From Marichromatium bheemlicum (GTDB lineage: Bacteria; Pseudomonadota; Gammaproteobacteria; Chromatiales; Chromatiaceae): a DNA stretch of 53,449 nucleotides. The notes beneath the pieces were generated by a model, which was given only the letters and a program-made list of their open reading frames with translations, did not search any database and was not told where the DNA came from. Position numbers and translations under genes: made by a program. The stretch is from NCBI RefSeq assembly GCF_012276755.1, contig NZ_JAAXKX010000024.1, positions 1 through 53,449 on the forward strand. Direction: 5' to 3'. Positions 15,881-24,090 of the stretch are shown piece by piece (position 1 is the first letter of the stretch; each line of letters begins with the position of its first letter).

Positions 15881-17449
15881 ATGACCGATTCTGCACCGAC
15901 GATCAAGATCGACCTCCCTCCGCTGCGCGACAGTGGTCCGCGCCGTGCCCGCACGCTGATGATCCAGGGCACCGCCTCGGATGTCGGCAAGAGCATGCTG
16001 GTCGCCGGCCTGTGCCGCGCCTATGCCCGCCGTGGTCTGGTGGTGCGCCCGTTCAAGGCGCAGAACATGAGCAACAACGCGGCGGTCACCACCGACACCG
16101 ATGCCGCCCCCGAAGTCGACGGCGAGCAGCCGCGCGGCGAGATCGGTCGTGCCCAGGCGCTGCAGGCGCGCGCCTGCGGGGTCGCGCCCTCGATCCACAT
16201 GAACCCGGTGTTGCTCAAGCCGCAGAGCAACGTCGGCTCCCAGGTGGTGCTGCGTGGGCGCTCGCTCGGCAACTGTCCGGCGCGGGTCTACCACGAGATG
16301 CGCCAGGGGCTGATGCCGGCGGTGCTCGACAGCTTCGAGCGGCTCTGTGCCGAGGCCGATCTGGTGCTGGTCGAGGGCGCCGGCAGCGGCGCCGAGGTCT
16401 ATCTGCGCGACTGCGACATCACCAACATGCACTTCGCCGAGCGCGCCGAGGTGCCGGTGGTGGTGCTCGGCGACCTCGACAAGGGCGGCACCATGGCCTC
16501 GCTGGTCGGCACCTGGCTGCTGCTCGATGAGGCCGACCGCGAGCGGGTGGTGGGCTACATCGTCAACAAGTTCCGCGGCGACTTCTCGCTGTTCGAACCG
16601 GCCTGCGAGACCATCACCGAGATCACCGGCTGGCCCTTCCGGGGCGTGCTGCGCTGGTTCGAGGGGGCGGGGCGGTTGCCCGCCGAGGACTCGCTGGCGC
16701 TCGAGCGCCCGGCCGAGACCAGCGGCGGCGTGCTCAACGTCGCCATCCCGCGGCTGTCGCGGGTGGCCAACTTCGACGACATGGACCCGCTGGCCGCCGA
16801 GCCGAGCGTCAACCTGCGCTGGATCCAGCCCGGCGAGGCGATCCCCGCCGAGACCGACGTGGTGATCCTGCCCGGCTCCAAGGCCACCCGCGCCGACCTC
16901 GACTGTCTGCGCCGCGAGGGCTGGGATGTCGACATCATCGCCCATGTGCGCCGTGGCGGCCGGGTGGTGGGGCTGTGCGCCGGCTACCAGATGCTCGGGC
17001 GCGTGGTGCGTGACCCCCAGGGTATCGAGGGCGAGCCGGGCGAGACCCCCGGGCTCGGGCTGCTCGATATCGAGACCGAGATCGGCGGCGACAAGCGTCT
17101 GGTCGAGATCGATGGCCACGATCAGCGCAGCGGCTGTCGCCTCACCGGCTACGAGATGCACATGGGGCGCACCGCCGGGGCCGGGCTCGAACGCCCCTGG
17201 CTGATGCTCGACGATGGCCAGGGCGGGGTGCGCGCCGAGGGCGCGATCAGCGCCGACGGGCGGGTGATGGGCGGTTATGTCCACGGCCTCTTCGCTGGTG
17301 ACGCGTTCCGCGCCCACTGGCTCGACCAGGTTGGCGCCCAGGCCGCGCGGATCGACTTCGAGGCACGCATCGAGGCCGCGCTCGACGCCCTGGCCGATCA
17401 CTGCGAGGCCAACCTCGATCTCGACGCCCTGCTGACACTGGCGCGCTGA
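15881..17449 (+). CDS. cobQ: Cobyric acid synthase
   Basis: A 522-residue glutamine-dependent amidase that amidates carboxylates b, d, e and g of adenosylcobyrinic acid a,c-diamide. The N-terminal synthetase domain has the P-loop GTASDVGKSMLVAGL, then AQNMSNNAAV and PQSNVGSQVVLRGRSLG, all typical of CobQ/CbiP. The C-terminal glutaminase domain has GLCAGYQMLG with the nucleophile Cys near residue 366 and YEMHMG with a catalytic-type His. The ATG at 15881 matches where homology begins; the frame is open upstream into the intergenic hairpin. Next gene follows by 14 bases. Confidence 0.95.
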   Translation: MTDSAPTIKIDLPPLRDSGPRRARTLMIQGTASDVGKSMLVAGLCRAYARRGLVVRPFKAQNMSNNAAVTTDTDAAPEVDGEQPRGEIGRAQALQARACGVAPSIHMNPVLLKPQSNVGSQVVLRGRSLGNCPARVYHEMRQGLMPAVLDSFERLCAEADLVLVEGAGSGAEVYLRDCDITNMHFAERAEVPVVVLGDLDKGGTMASLVGTWLLLDEADRERVVGYIVNKFRGDFSLFEPACETITEITGWPFRGVLRWFEGAGRLPAEDSLALERPAETSGGVLNVAIPRLSRVANFDDMDPLAAEPSVNLRWIQPGEAIPAETDVVILPGSKATRADLDCLRREGWDVDIIAHVRRGGRVVGLCAGYQMLGRVVRDPQGIEGEPGETPGLGLLDIETEIGGDKRLVEIDGHDQRSGCRLTGYEMHMGRTAGAGLERPWLMLDDGQGGVRAEGAISADGRVMGGYVHGLFAGDAFRAHWLDQVGAQAARIDFEARIEAALDALADHCEANLDLDALLTLAR

Positions 17450-17463
17450 GGCGGAGGGGCATC

Positions 17464-17784
17464 GTGACCGAACCCAAGGAGCTGACCGACAACCCGTCCT
17501 TCAAGGGTTTCACCAACCACGACTGCCCCTTCTACCCCTGTCACCCCGGGGTGCGGCGAACGTTCAACTGTCTGTTCTGCTACTGCCCGTTGATCGCCTA
17601 CGACTGTCCCGGCCCCTATCGCATCTACACCGACCGTCACGGCAACCGGCGCAAGGACTGCACCGCCTGCCGCCTGCCGCACGAGGGCTATCATCCCGCC
17701 TGGTCGTTCATCCAGAAGTGGCTCGATGATCCCCGTCCCTGGGATGGTCAGCCGCAGCGGCGCCGGACTCGCTCCGAGCGCTAG
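17464..17784 (+). CDS. Cys-rich small-domain protein near cobalamin genes
   Basis: A 106-residue protein with about ten cysteines in the first 70 residues: HDCPFYPCHPG, FNCLFCYCPL, YDCPGPY and KDCTACRLPH. It matches the 'cysteine-rich small domain' family (PF04071-type), often encoded next to cobyric acid or cobalamin genes, with no assigned reaction; metal or Fe-S binding is likely. GTG start, with GGAGGGG about 8 bases upstream. It lies 14 bases after cobQ, so the two are probably co-transcribed. Its TAG stop shares the palindrome CTAG (17781-17784) with the stop codon of the convergent HD-GYP gene. Confidence 0.8.
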   Translation: MTEPKELTDNPSFKGFTNHDCPFYPCHPGVRRTFNCLFCYCPLIAYDCPGPYRIYTDRHGNRRKDCTACRLPHEGYHPAWSFIQKWLDDPRPWDGQPQRRRTRSER

Positions 17785-19040
17785 CCGGCGAGTGCCGGTG
17801 GTGCCACGCCCTGCAGTGCCTGGCGAACCGCGATCAGGACCTCACCGGAGTGACGGACCCAGGTCTCGAGTGGCGCCGAACGGGCGCCGGCCCGTCGTAG
17901 TGTCTCCAGGCGCAGTCGCCGCAGCCTGAACAGCGCCTCGCGCAGCAGCTGCTCCTGTTCGAGTCGGACCCGGTGGTCGTCGCCGAGCAGTTCGAGATCC
18001 GAGCCCATAGCGCCGGGGGCGAGTCCGGCACGGACCAGCATCAGCCTGATCTCGGCGAGCTTGGCGACGACCAGCCCGGGGGCGCCCGGCGGTGGATCGA
18101 GTACCGCCCAGAGCGCGTCGAGGGCCTCGAGCAGGTGCTCGGCCTCGAACTGCGGCGGCGGGAGCGGGAGCTGTCCGATCTGTTCGCGCATCGCCGCGAT
18201 CAGTCGTCCGATCAGCGCCCGGCCGAATCCGGTGCCCTGGGTCTTGGCGATGGTGAGCATGTCGTGCATGCCGAGGCGCTGGGTGGTGGAGACCACGAAC
18301 TCGGTGAAGGCGAGTAGGGTGCCGAGTCGGCTCAGGGCGTTGTGCCCGCGGCCATGGGGATAGCCGCTGCCGTCGAGTCGTTCGTGGTGCTCGAGTACCG
18401 CTCGGGCGACCCGGCCTCGGGTGTGGGGTTCGCCCTCGAGGATCAGTGCGCCGATCCTTGGGTGGGCATAGAACTGGCTCCAGTGCTCGGGGCGCAGTGG
18501 CTGAGAGGGGGCTAGGGCGGCGGCCTCGAGATGGAGGATGCCGATGTCGTGACAGAGTGCGGCCAACGCCAGTCGTGCCTGATCGCGCGGCTCGAACCCG
18601 CAGGCGGTGGCCAGGGCGACGGCCGTGAGTAGGGTGGCGACACTGTGCTCGAACAGCTCCGGGTAGAGCGGGCGGGCGACACCGAGCTTGTTGCCGAGCA
18701 CCCCGGGGAGATCGAGCTGTGCTGGGATCTGGGTGGGATCGTGGTGAGCGCCGCCGAGGGCGGTGACGAGGACGCGCAGCGGCTGGTCGCGTTCGAGCAG
18801 TCGTTGTGCGTCCTCGATGAGGGTGGTGCGCTCGATCCGCTCGGCCACTCGGGTGGTGTGATCGATCGGTTCGAGGAGCTTCTGGCGCAGCAGCCGTTCG
18901 AGCACGGCGCGGTCGATGCGGGCGCCGCGGCGTAGCAGCTTGGCGCCGTTGGCGGCGCGGATGTCGGCGCTGGCGGCGACCTCGTGCGACTCGCCCAGTT
19001 CGGCGAGGCGGCGGATATAGACCGACTCGTCGACCCTCAT
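17781..19040 (-). CDS. HD-GYP domain protein (probable c-di-GMP phosphodiesterase)
   Basis: A 419-residue cytoplasmic protein without membrane segments. The N-terminal 130 residues resemble the DUF3391-like region often seen before HD-GYP domains. The HD-GYP domain follows: FEHSVATLLTAVALA, LCHDIGILHLEA (HD pair), HPRIGALILEG, and LEHHERLDGSGYPHG containing the GYP signature. The metal-ligand histidines are present, so hydrolysis of cyclic di-GMP is expected. The ATG at 19040 was preferred; the frame extends upstream through low-homology sequence. A diguanylate cyclase lies at 46224-47711, but the two are not adjacent. Confidence 0.88.
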   Translation of the reverse strand: MRVDESVYIRRLAELGESHEVAASADIRAANGAKLLRRGARIDRAVLERLLRQKLLEPIDHTTRVAERIERTTLIEDAQRLLERDQPLRVLVTALGGAHHDPTQIPAQLDLPGVLGNKLGVARPLYPELFEHSVATLLTAVALATACGFEPRDQARLALAALCHDIGILHLEAAALAPSQPLRPEHWSQFYAHPRIGALILEGEPHTRGRVARAVLEHHERLDGSGYPHGRGHNALSRLGTLLAFTEFVVSTTQRLGMHDMLTIAKTQGTGFGRALIGRLIAAMREQIGQLPLPPPQFEAEHLLEALDALWAVLDPPPGAPGLVVAKLAEIRLMLVRAGLAPGAMGSDLELLGDDHRVRLEQEQLLREALFRLRRLRLETLRRAGARSAPLETWVRHSGEVLIAVRQALQGVAPPALAG

Positions 19041-19250
19041 GGTCGGGACTTGGGCGCGGGTTGTGGGGCGAGGCGGGGCACTGGGCATCCGTGTCGTGTT
19101 GGCTTGAGCGGGGCGGCATCTTGCCGTCACTGCACCCCGAGCGGGGGTAGCCACCCCATCTTACCACTGCGGGCGGCTGGTGGAGACAAACCGATAGGGG
19201 CGGTTTCAGGGCGGGAGCATGGGCTCGGTCAGATACTCGCTCGTCGGTGG

Positions 19251-19282
19251 GGCGGACCGCGCCGCCAGCGACGCGGTCCGCC
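19251..19282. terminator. Perfect 11-bp hairpin after the GNAT gene
   Basis: GGCGGACCGCG (19251-19261) pairs with CGCGGTCCGCC (19272-19282) around a 10-base loop, 8 bases beyond the stop of the leftward GNAT gene. No T-run follows. Confidence 0.5.
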
Positions 19283-19290
19283 GGGCTCGC

Positions 19291-19857
19291 TCAGCCTGCT
19301 GTGCAGGCGGCCATGACGCCATCGTTGGGGAGTGGGCGCGCCATCCGGATGACCTTCACCGCGACGTCTTCCTCCGGCTCTCGGCACCAGTGGTGGTGGA
19401 GGACGTGATAGCCGTGACGGGCGTAGAAGGGAGCGGCATTGAAGGTGGCGTCGAGTTCGATGCGGCTGCTGCCGTTGATCTGGGCGCTGTGTTCCATCGC
19501 CAGCAGCAGCCGGCGTCCGACGCCGTGCTTGCCGTTGTCGGGGTGGACATAGAGTGCAGCAAGTTCGGTGCAGGCGCGTTCGAACCGATGGCGCCAGGCG
19601 GAGAAGCCGAGCGCCCGGGCGTCGACGACGTCCTCGGCGATCATGAAGGTATAGTCGGCCATCGCCTTGCGATAGCGTGCCGGGGTCAGGCAGGCGCTCC
19701 AGGCGCTCAGGGTCTCGGCGCGATAACAGGCCGTGCACCCCCGCCGCACTGCAGCCCCCTGAATCTCGGCGAGTAGGGCGATGTCACTGCGCTTGGCGCG
19801 TCTGACCCTGATGGTGTTGATCGTGCTGGACGCGGTTCGATCCATCTCCTCGTTCAC
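19291..19857 (-). CDS. GNAT-family N-acetyltransferase
   Basis: A 188-residue acetyltransferase-like protein. Conserved GNAT elements are LAALYVHPDNGKHGVGRRLLLAMEH, in which the Q/RxxGxG/A acetyl-CoA loop appears as KHGVGRR, and IELDATFNAAPFYARHGYHV as the C-terminal motif. Substrate unknown. Start choice: GTG 19857 overlaps the stop of the upstream DUF2235 gene (GTGA), implying coupling; ATG 19845 is possible, but its AGGAG is directly adjacent and too close to serve. The upstream gene is probably in the same operon. Confidence 0.82.
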   Translation of the reverse strand: MNEEMDRTASSTINTIRVRRAKRSDIALLAEIQGAAVRRGCTACYRAETLSAWSACLTPARYRKAMADYTFMIAEDVVDARALGFSAWRHRFERACTELAALYVHPDNGKHGVGRRLLLAMEHSAQINGSSRIELDATFNAAPFYARHGYHVLHHHWCREPEEDVAVKVIRMARPLPNDGVMAACTAG

Positions 19858-21467
19858 TCCAGACGCTGGATGCTGAGTCGAATTCGACCGGCGTTGTTGT
19901 CGTAATGTTCCTGCACGTCGTTGGCATAGCACAGCAGCTCACCGCTGGCCGGCGGCTGGATGATCGGCGGCGGGAAGGCGCCGAGGCGGAAGGGGTGGCG
20001 GGTACCATCCTGCTCGTGGATCTCCCCGACCAGCTCGAACCAGCGTGCCTCGGGGTGCTGGCGTTGGTGCTCGATCAAGCGCACCAGCGGTGCGCTCAGC
20101 CGGCGCAGGCCGTGCAGATCATCGCGGTCCCAACCGTCGGCCGAGCAGGGCGGTAGGGTGCCGTCCTGCCACACCTGGGTCGGGGCGAGCGCGATGCGGT
20201 AGCGCGCGCCGGCCTCGAGGTGGAGTCGCCAGGGCTGTTGGGCGAGATTGCGGGTGCGGGCGTCGACCTCGATCTCGACCCCCTGGCCGGGCGTGAGTCG
20301 GCCGTCAGCCGGCAGCTCGGCCTGGGGGTTGGGATTGTCCTCGGCCCAGCGATCGAGCCTGTCTGTGAGCGGGGCCAGTGGGGCCGGACGCCACCAGGCG
20401 CAGTCGCGCCAGCGCTGGGCGACGCAGGGGTGGAGGTCGAGAGATTGCTGCGGGGCGTGGGCGCGCAGCCGGGGCCGGGTGTCGTGATGGAGTTGCAGGG
20501 GCGTGCGCGCGGCGGGGGTATAGGGTGGTGAGACGCTGTCGTCGACGAAGATGCTCGGGTCCGCCGGGGCCAGACCCTCGATGATCGGGCCGGGACGCTT
20601 GAAGTGGCCGCTGACATCGACCTCAATGCCCGCGGTGTCGATCCCGAGCCCGAGATCGGCGGCCTGTTCGAGCATCCAGCGCAGGGCGATGCTCGAGAGC
20701 CCGCGCTTCTCGAAGCAGCCGCCACCGATGCAGCCATGATCGCCCGGGAACCAGGTCTCACGAACCTGGGTCCGGATCGGGTCCTCGGCGTCGGCGAGGG
20801 TGACCATGAATTGCGCCCGGGCCTCGTCGAGTGCGACGGCATGGGCGACGTGCTCGACGTGTGCGCCGATACGGTTGTTGTGGAAGCGGTAGCGGCGATT
20901 GAGCGCGCGGTCGAGGGTCAGCCCAGGGATGATGTCGGGGAAGCCGAGGCTGCCGACCGTGTCCCAGCAGCCGAGCAGGCGGATGGGGGCCGGTGGCGGG
21001 GCGTGTTGTGCGCGCAGGTGGCGGTAGCGTTCGACCTCGGCGCTATCGGCCTCGGGGTCGCGATAGAACTCATAGGCCTCACGGATATGGCGCAACTGCT
21101 GGCGCTGGAGCAGGCCGGCGGCGCCGATAAAGCCGGCGAGGCTGCGTACCGTGTAGGCCCCCCGGCTGAACCCGAACAGATAGATCTCGTCGCCCGCGCG
21201 GTAGTTGAGGACCAGGAAGCGGTAGGCGTCCATGATGTTCTTGTCGATGCCACGCCCGAAGGCCCCGCCGATCACTGCGGTGAGTTCACGGGTGATCATG
21301 CCGACCCCGCCCTCGGCGCCGAGGCCCTCGTCGTAATAGACCAACTGATCGGTCTCCGGGGCGCCGCCTCGTGGCTGAGTCGCCTGGGCGAGTTGGACGA
21401 CATTGGTGGGGTAGTCGGATTCGAGGTCTTGCCAGGTGCCGTCGCAGCAAACGATGAGTCGTTTCAT
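19854..21467 (-). CDS. DUF2235 alpha/beta-hydrolase-like protein
   Basis: A 537-residue protein. The N-terminal 330 residues match DUF2235: MKRLIVCCDGTWQ at the start, GRGIDKNIMDAYRFL, LFGFSRGAYTVRSLAG with the Gly-x-Ser-x-Gly nucleophile motif, GCWDTVGSLG, and WFPGDHGCIGGG with likely acid and His residues. This family includes the Tle1-type phospholipase effectors of type VI secretion. The C-terminal 200 residues look like an additional beta-rich part of unknown role. I see no VgrG, PAAR or immunity-like gene nearby, and no signal peptide, so a T6SS effector role is unsupported here. It overlaps the following GNAT gene by 4 bases. Confidence 0.85.
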   Translation of the reverse strand: MKRLIVCCDGTWQDLESDYPTNVVQLAQATQPRGGAPETDQLVYYDEGLGAEGGVGMITRELTAVIGGAFGRGIDKNIMDAYRFLVLNYRAGDEIYLFGFSRGAYTVRSLAGFIGAAGLLQRQQLRHIREAYEFYRDPEADSAEVERYRHLRAQHAPPPAPIRLLGCWDTVGSLGFPDIIPGLTLDRALNRRYRFHNNRIGAHVEHVAHAVALDEARAQFMVTLADAEDPIRTQVRETWFPGDHGCIGGGCFEKRGLSSIALRWMLEQAADLGLGIDTAGIEVDVSGHFKRPGPIIEGLAPADPSIFVDDSVSPPYTPAARTPLQLHHDTRPRLRAHAPQQSLDLHPCVAQRWRDCAWWRPAPLAPLTDRLDRWAEDNPNPQAELPADGRLTPGQGVEIEVDARTRNLAQQPWRLHLEAGARYRIALAPTQVWQDGTLPPCSADGWDRDDLHGLRRLSAPLVRLIEHQRQHPEARWFELVGEIHEQDGTRHPFRLGAFPPPIIQPPASGELLCYANDVQEHYDNNAGRIRLSIQRLE

Positions 21468-21789
21468 GGAGTGCTCGCAGGGTGTGTCCGTCGGGACCTG
21501 AAAGCATATTCTTTGCGGGGTTTTGATACACGCCGAGTATGCGGTAAGCCGCTGCCCGGTCGCGATGCGCTGGGAGGCGCTGGCGCACGCGCCGGTGAGG
21601 TGTCGCCGTGTCGGTGATGGATCTGGTAGCCTTCGCCGATTCCGGATCCTCGTGCCCGGCCCGTCCGCCCGCCCCGGTGGGTGCGATGTGCCGGGGAGGG
21701 GGCCGGCGGTGCGCCGCCTCGCCGTTGATGCGCGGTGTCTGTTGTTGACCCTGCTCCAGGAGGCACGCCCGCGCGCGTGCTCGATATCG

Positions 21790-22443
21790 ATGAACATTGC
21801 CGATTACGCCCAGACCCGTCATGCCGCCAAGGCCTTCGATGCCTCGCGCCGCATCCCCGAGGCCGAGATCAAGGCCCTGCGGGCCCTGCTGCGTCATGCC
21901 CCGTCGTCGGTCAACTCGCAGCCCTGGCACTTCGTCATCGCCGCCACCGAGGCCGGCAAGGCGCGGGTGAGCCGCTCCACCGAGGCCGGGCACACCTACA
22001 ACACGCCCAAGATCGTCGATGCCTCGCACGTGATCGTCCTCTGCGCCCGTACCGAGATCGACGAGGCCCATCTCGAACGACTGCTGGCGCAGGAGCGCGC
22101 CGATGGGCGTTTCGTCGATGCCGAGGCCGAGGCCCGTCAGCGCGCCACCCGAGGCTTCTACGTCGGGCTCCATCGCGATGAGCTGGGCGATCTCGATCAC
22201 TGGGCCGAGAAGCAGGTCTATCTGGCGCTCGGTTCGCTCCTGCTCGGCGCCGCCACCCTGGGACTCGATGCCTGTCCGATCGAGGGTTTCGATCGGGCCG
22301 TACTCGATACCGAACTGGGGTTGCGTGAGCAGGGCCTGAGTGCGGTGGTGCTGGTCGCGCTCGGCTATCGCGCCGAGGCCGATTTCAACGCCGGACTGCC
22401 GAAGTCGCGCCTGCCCGAGCAGACGCTCTTCAGCGAACTCTGA
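21790..22443 (+). CDS. nfsB: Oxygen-insensitive NAD(P)H nitroreductase / dihydropteridine reductase-like
   Basis: A 217-residue flavoprotein, the same length as Escherichia coli NfsB. It begins MNIADYAQTRHAAKAFDASR and has LLRHAPSSVNSQPWHFVIAAT for FMN binding, then ALGSLLLGAATLGLDACPIEGFD near residue 150. It should use FMN and NAD(P)H to reduce nitroaromatics or quinones by two electrons. The ATG at 21790 fits homology exactly, although the best Shine-Dalgarno-like run (AGGAGG) is about 28 bases upstream. It stands alone between divergent DUF2235 and lrgAB. Confidence 0.92.
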   Translation: MNIADYAQTRHAAKAFDASRRIPEAEIKALRALLRHAPSSVNSQPWHFVIAATEAGKARVSRSTEAGHTYNTPKIVDASHVIVLCARTEIDEAHLERLLAQERADGRFVDAEAEARQRATRGFYVGLHRDELGDLDHWAEKQVYLALGSLLLGAATLGLDACPIEGFDRAVLDTELGLREQGLSAVVLVALGYRAEADFNAGLPKSRLPEQTLFSEL

Positions 22444-22497
22444 GCGCGCCGGGCGAGGTCCTTCACCCCTTGTCGATGTGCTGTAAAAGGGTTCGGC

Positions 22498-22557
22498 GTC
22501 TGGGGCCGACTGCCGCAGGCACCCGTACGCCATCGTCTCGTGTCTGGTGCCCCAGAC
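22498..22557. other. Hairpin between nfsB and lrgA
   Basis: GTCTGGGGC (22498-22506) pairs perfectly with GCCCCAGAC (22549-22557). An overlapping alternative pair, GGCACC with GGTGCC, could compete. It may be the nfsB terminator or part of an lrgA leader. Confidence 0.4.
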
Positions 22558-22677
22558 CTCGGGCGGGGCCAGGGTGCTGGGGGCCGTCACCCCGGCCTTG
22601 ATCCGCTGATGATCGGGTCCCGATCCGGGGCCCGATCGCTTCGTCAACGCTTGTCCTGATCGAGATCTTCCACCACG

Positions 22678-23046
22678 ATGATTCAGGCCCTGACCCTGAT
22701 CCTGACCTGCCAGCTGCTCGGCGAGAGCATCGTCCTGCTGTTTGACCTACCACTTCCCGGCCCGGTGCTGGGGATGCTGTTGCTGTTCCTGTGGTTGCTG
22801 GTGCGCGGCGGTGTCTCGGTACCCGTGGCCGAGGCCGCTGACGGGTTGCTCGCCCATCTGCCGCTGCTGTTCATCCCCGCGGGGGTCGGGGTGATGGTCC
22901 ACTGGGCGTTGCTGCGTGCCCATTGGCAGGCGCTGGGGGCGGCGCTGTTGCTCGGGACCCTGATTGCCCTGGTGGCCACCGCCCTGGCCATGCAGGTCAC
23001 CCTGTGGCTGGTGCGCCGGGTGCGTGCGGTTCGGGGGCGGTCGTGA
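22678..23046 (+). CDS. lrgA: CidA/LrgA-family membrane protein
   Basis: A 122-residue protein with four predicted membrane helices, matching the CidA/LrgA family: LTCQLLGESIVLLFDLPLPG, the conserved LPLPGPVLGMLLL motif, and LLFIPAGVGVM. These holin-like proteins pair with LrgB and have been linked to control of murein hydrolase export and, in some bacteria and plants, to transport of pyruvate or glycolate. The stop codon overlaps the GTG of lrgB, so both are translated together. No LytR/LytS-type regulator is nearby. Confidence 0.92.
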   Translation: MIQALTLILTCQLLGESIVLLFDLPLPGPVLGMLLLFLWLLVRGGVSVPVAEAADGLLAHLPLLFIPAGVGVMVHWALLRAHWQALGAALLLGTLIALVATALAMQVTLWLVRRVRAVRGRS

Positions 23047-23777
23047 CCGAGATCCCGCTCGAGACCCTGTGGGTCTATCTCGCCGCGCGTCCGCTGTTCT
23101 GGCTCACCCTCACCCTGCTGGTTTGGCTCGGCGCGCGCCGGCTCCAGGTCTGGTGTGGTGGGATGGCCTTGCTCAATCCGGTGGTCTTGACCATTGCCAT
23201 CCTGATCGCGCTGTTACAGCTCACCCACACCCCCTATGCGCAGTACTTCGACGGTGCCCAGTTCATCCACTTCCTGCTGGGGCCGGCGACCGTTGCCCTG
23301 GCCATCCCGCTCTATCGCTTGCGGGCCGAGCTGCACGTGCTGGCGCTGCCGATTGCCGTTGCACTGATCGTTGGCGCGGTGGTGGCGATCGTCAGCGCGG
23401 TGGGGCTGGCGGCGCTCTTCGGCGCCGATCATGCAGTGCTGCTCTCACTCGCGCCCAAGTCGGTGACTACGCCGGTGGCCATGGGGATCGCCGAGAAGCT
23501 CGGTGGTATCCCGGCGTTGACCGCCGCCCTGGTGGTGCTCACCGGGTTGATCGGGGCGCTGTTCGGGGTCGGGCTGCTGCGTGGGATCGGGATCCGCGAC
23601 CCGGCGGTGATCGGGGTCGCGCTGGGGACCGCGGCGCACGGCATGGGCACCGCCCGGGCCTTTCAGCTCGGTCATCGTGAGGGCGCGATGGCGGGTCTGG
23701 CGATGGGCCTCTCGGCGGTGCTCACCGCCTTGCTGTTGCCGTTGCTGCCACGCGGCTTGGCTCTGCTCGGGATGTAG
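23043..23777 (+). CDS. lrgB: LrgB-family membrane protein
   Basis: A 244-residue, very hydrophobic protein of the LrgB/CidB family. Conserved motifs are YFDGAQFIHFLLGPATVALAIP, LLSLAPKSVTTPVAMGIAE and GTAAHGMGTARAFQLGHREGA. The GTG start at 23043 overlaps the lrgA stop (GTGA). It works with LrgA in the inner membrane; the transported substrate in this organism is unknown. Confidence 0.93.
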   Translation: MTEIPLETLWVYLAARPLFWLTLTLLVWLGARRLQVWCGGMALLNPVVLTIAILIALLQLTHTPYAQYFDGAQFIHFLLGPATVALAIPLYRLRAELHVLALPIAVALIVGAVVAIVSAVGLAALFGADHAVLLSLAPKSVTTPVAMGIAEKLGGIPALTAALVVLTGLIGALFGVGLLRGIGIRDPAVIGVALGTAAHGMGTARAFQLGHREGAMAGLAMGLSAVLTALLLPLLPRGLALLGM

Positions 23778-24090
23778 GGTGTGGGGCGACCAGCGGATTG
23801 AACCGCCAAGTCGCGAAGGACGCGAAGGGAAAACAACTAGCCTAGCAGTGGGTGTTCTTCCTCCCGCCGTTGGCCCAAGACATCAGCCGCTGGCGCTTGC
23901 ATGGGCCCGCTGGTGGCTAGAGCCGAGGGGGTCCGCAATGGGGTGCAGCGGTGGGCGCCGAGCAACATCGAATCCCGTTGCGTGCCTTGGGTCTTGGTGG
24001 CTCACCATCTGCTGTTTGCTGGTGCCCCAAACGCCGACGGCGGCCCGGAGGCCGCCGTCGGATCATGCTGGTCGAAGTGGTGTCGGGAGG
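23778..24090. other. Gap between lrgB and the first PEP-CTERM gene
   Basis: No gene is supported. It contains one copy of the GAACCGCCAAG-TCGCGAAGGACGCGAAGG element (23804-23830), an 18-bp sequence (23959-23976) that recurs at 25748-25765 behind the second PEP-CTERM gene, and the hairpin at 24034-24061. Confidence 0.6.
24034..24061 (-). terminator. Hairpin after PEP-CTERM gene 1
   Basis: CCGACGGCGGCC and GGCCGCCGTCGG form a perfect 12-bp stem with loop CGGA, 29 bases downstream of the stop. The second paralog has the same 12-bp arms at 25900-25926, so the terminator was duplicated with the gene. Confidence 0.75.

Noticed and set aside
13935-17401. Long open frames antisense to bchE and cobQ (610 and 568 codons)
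   Set aside because: Shadow frames of conserved genes; composition is not that of a real protein.
19854-21467. T6SS phospholipase effector call for the DUF2235 protein
   Set aside because: No VgrG, PAAR, adaptor or recognisable immunity gene nearby; only the family resemblance supports it.
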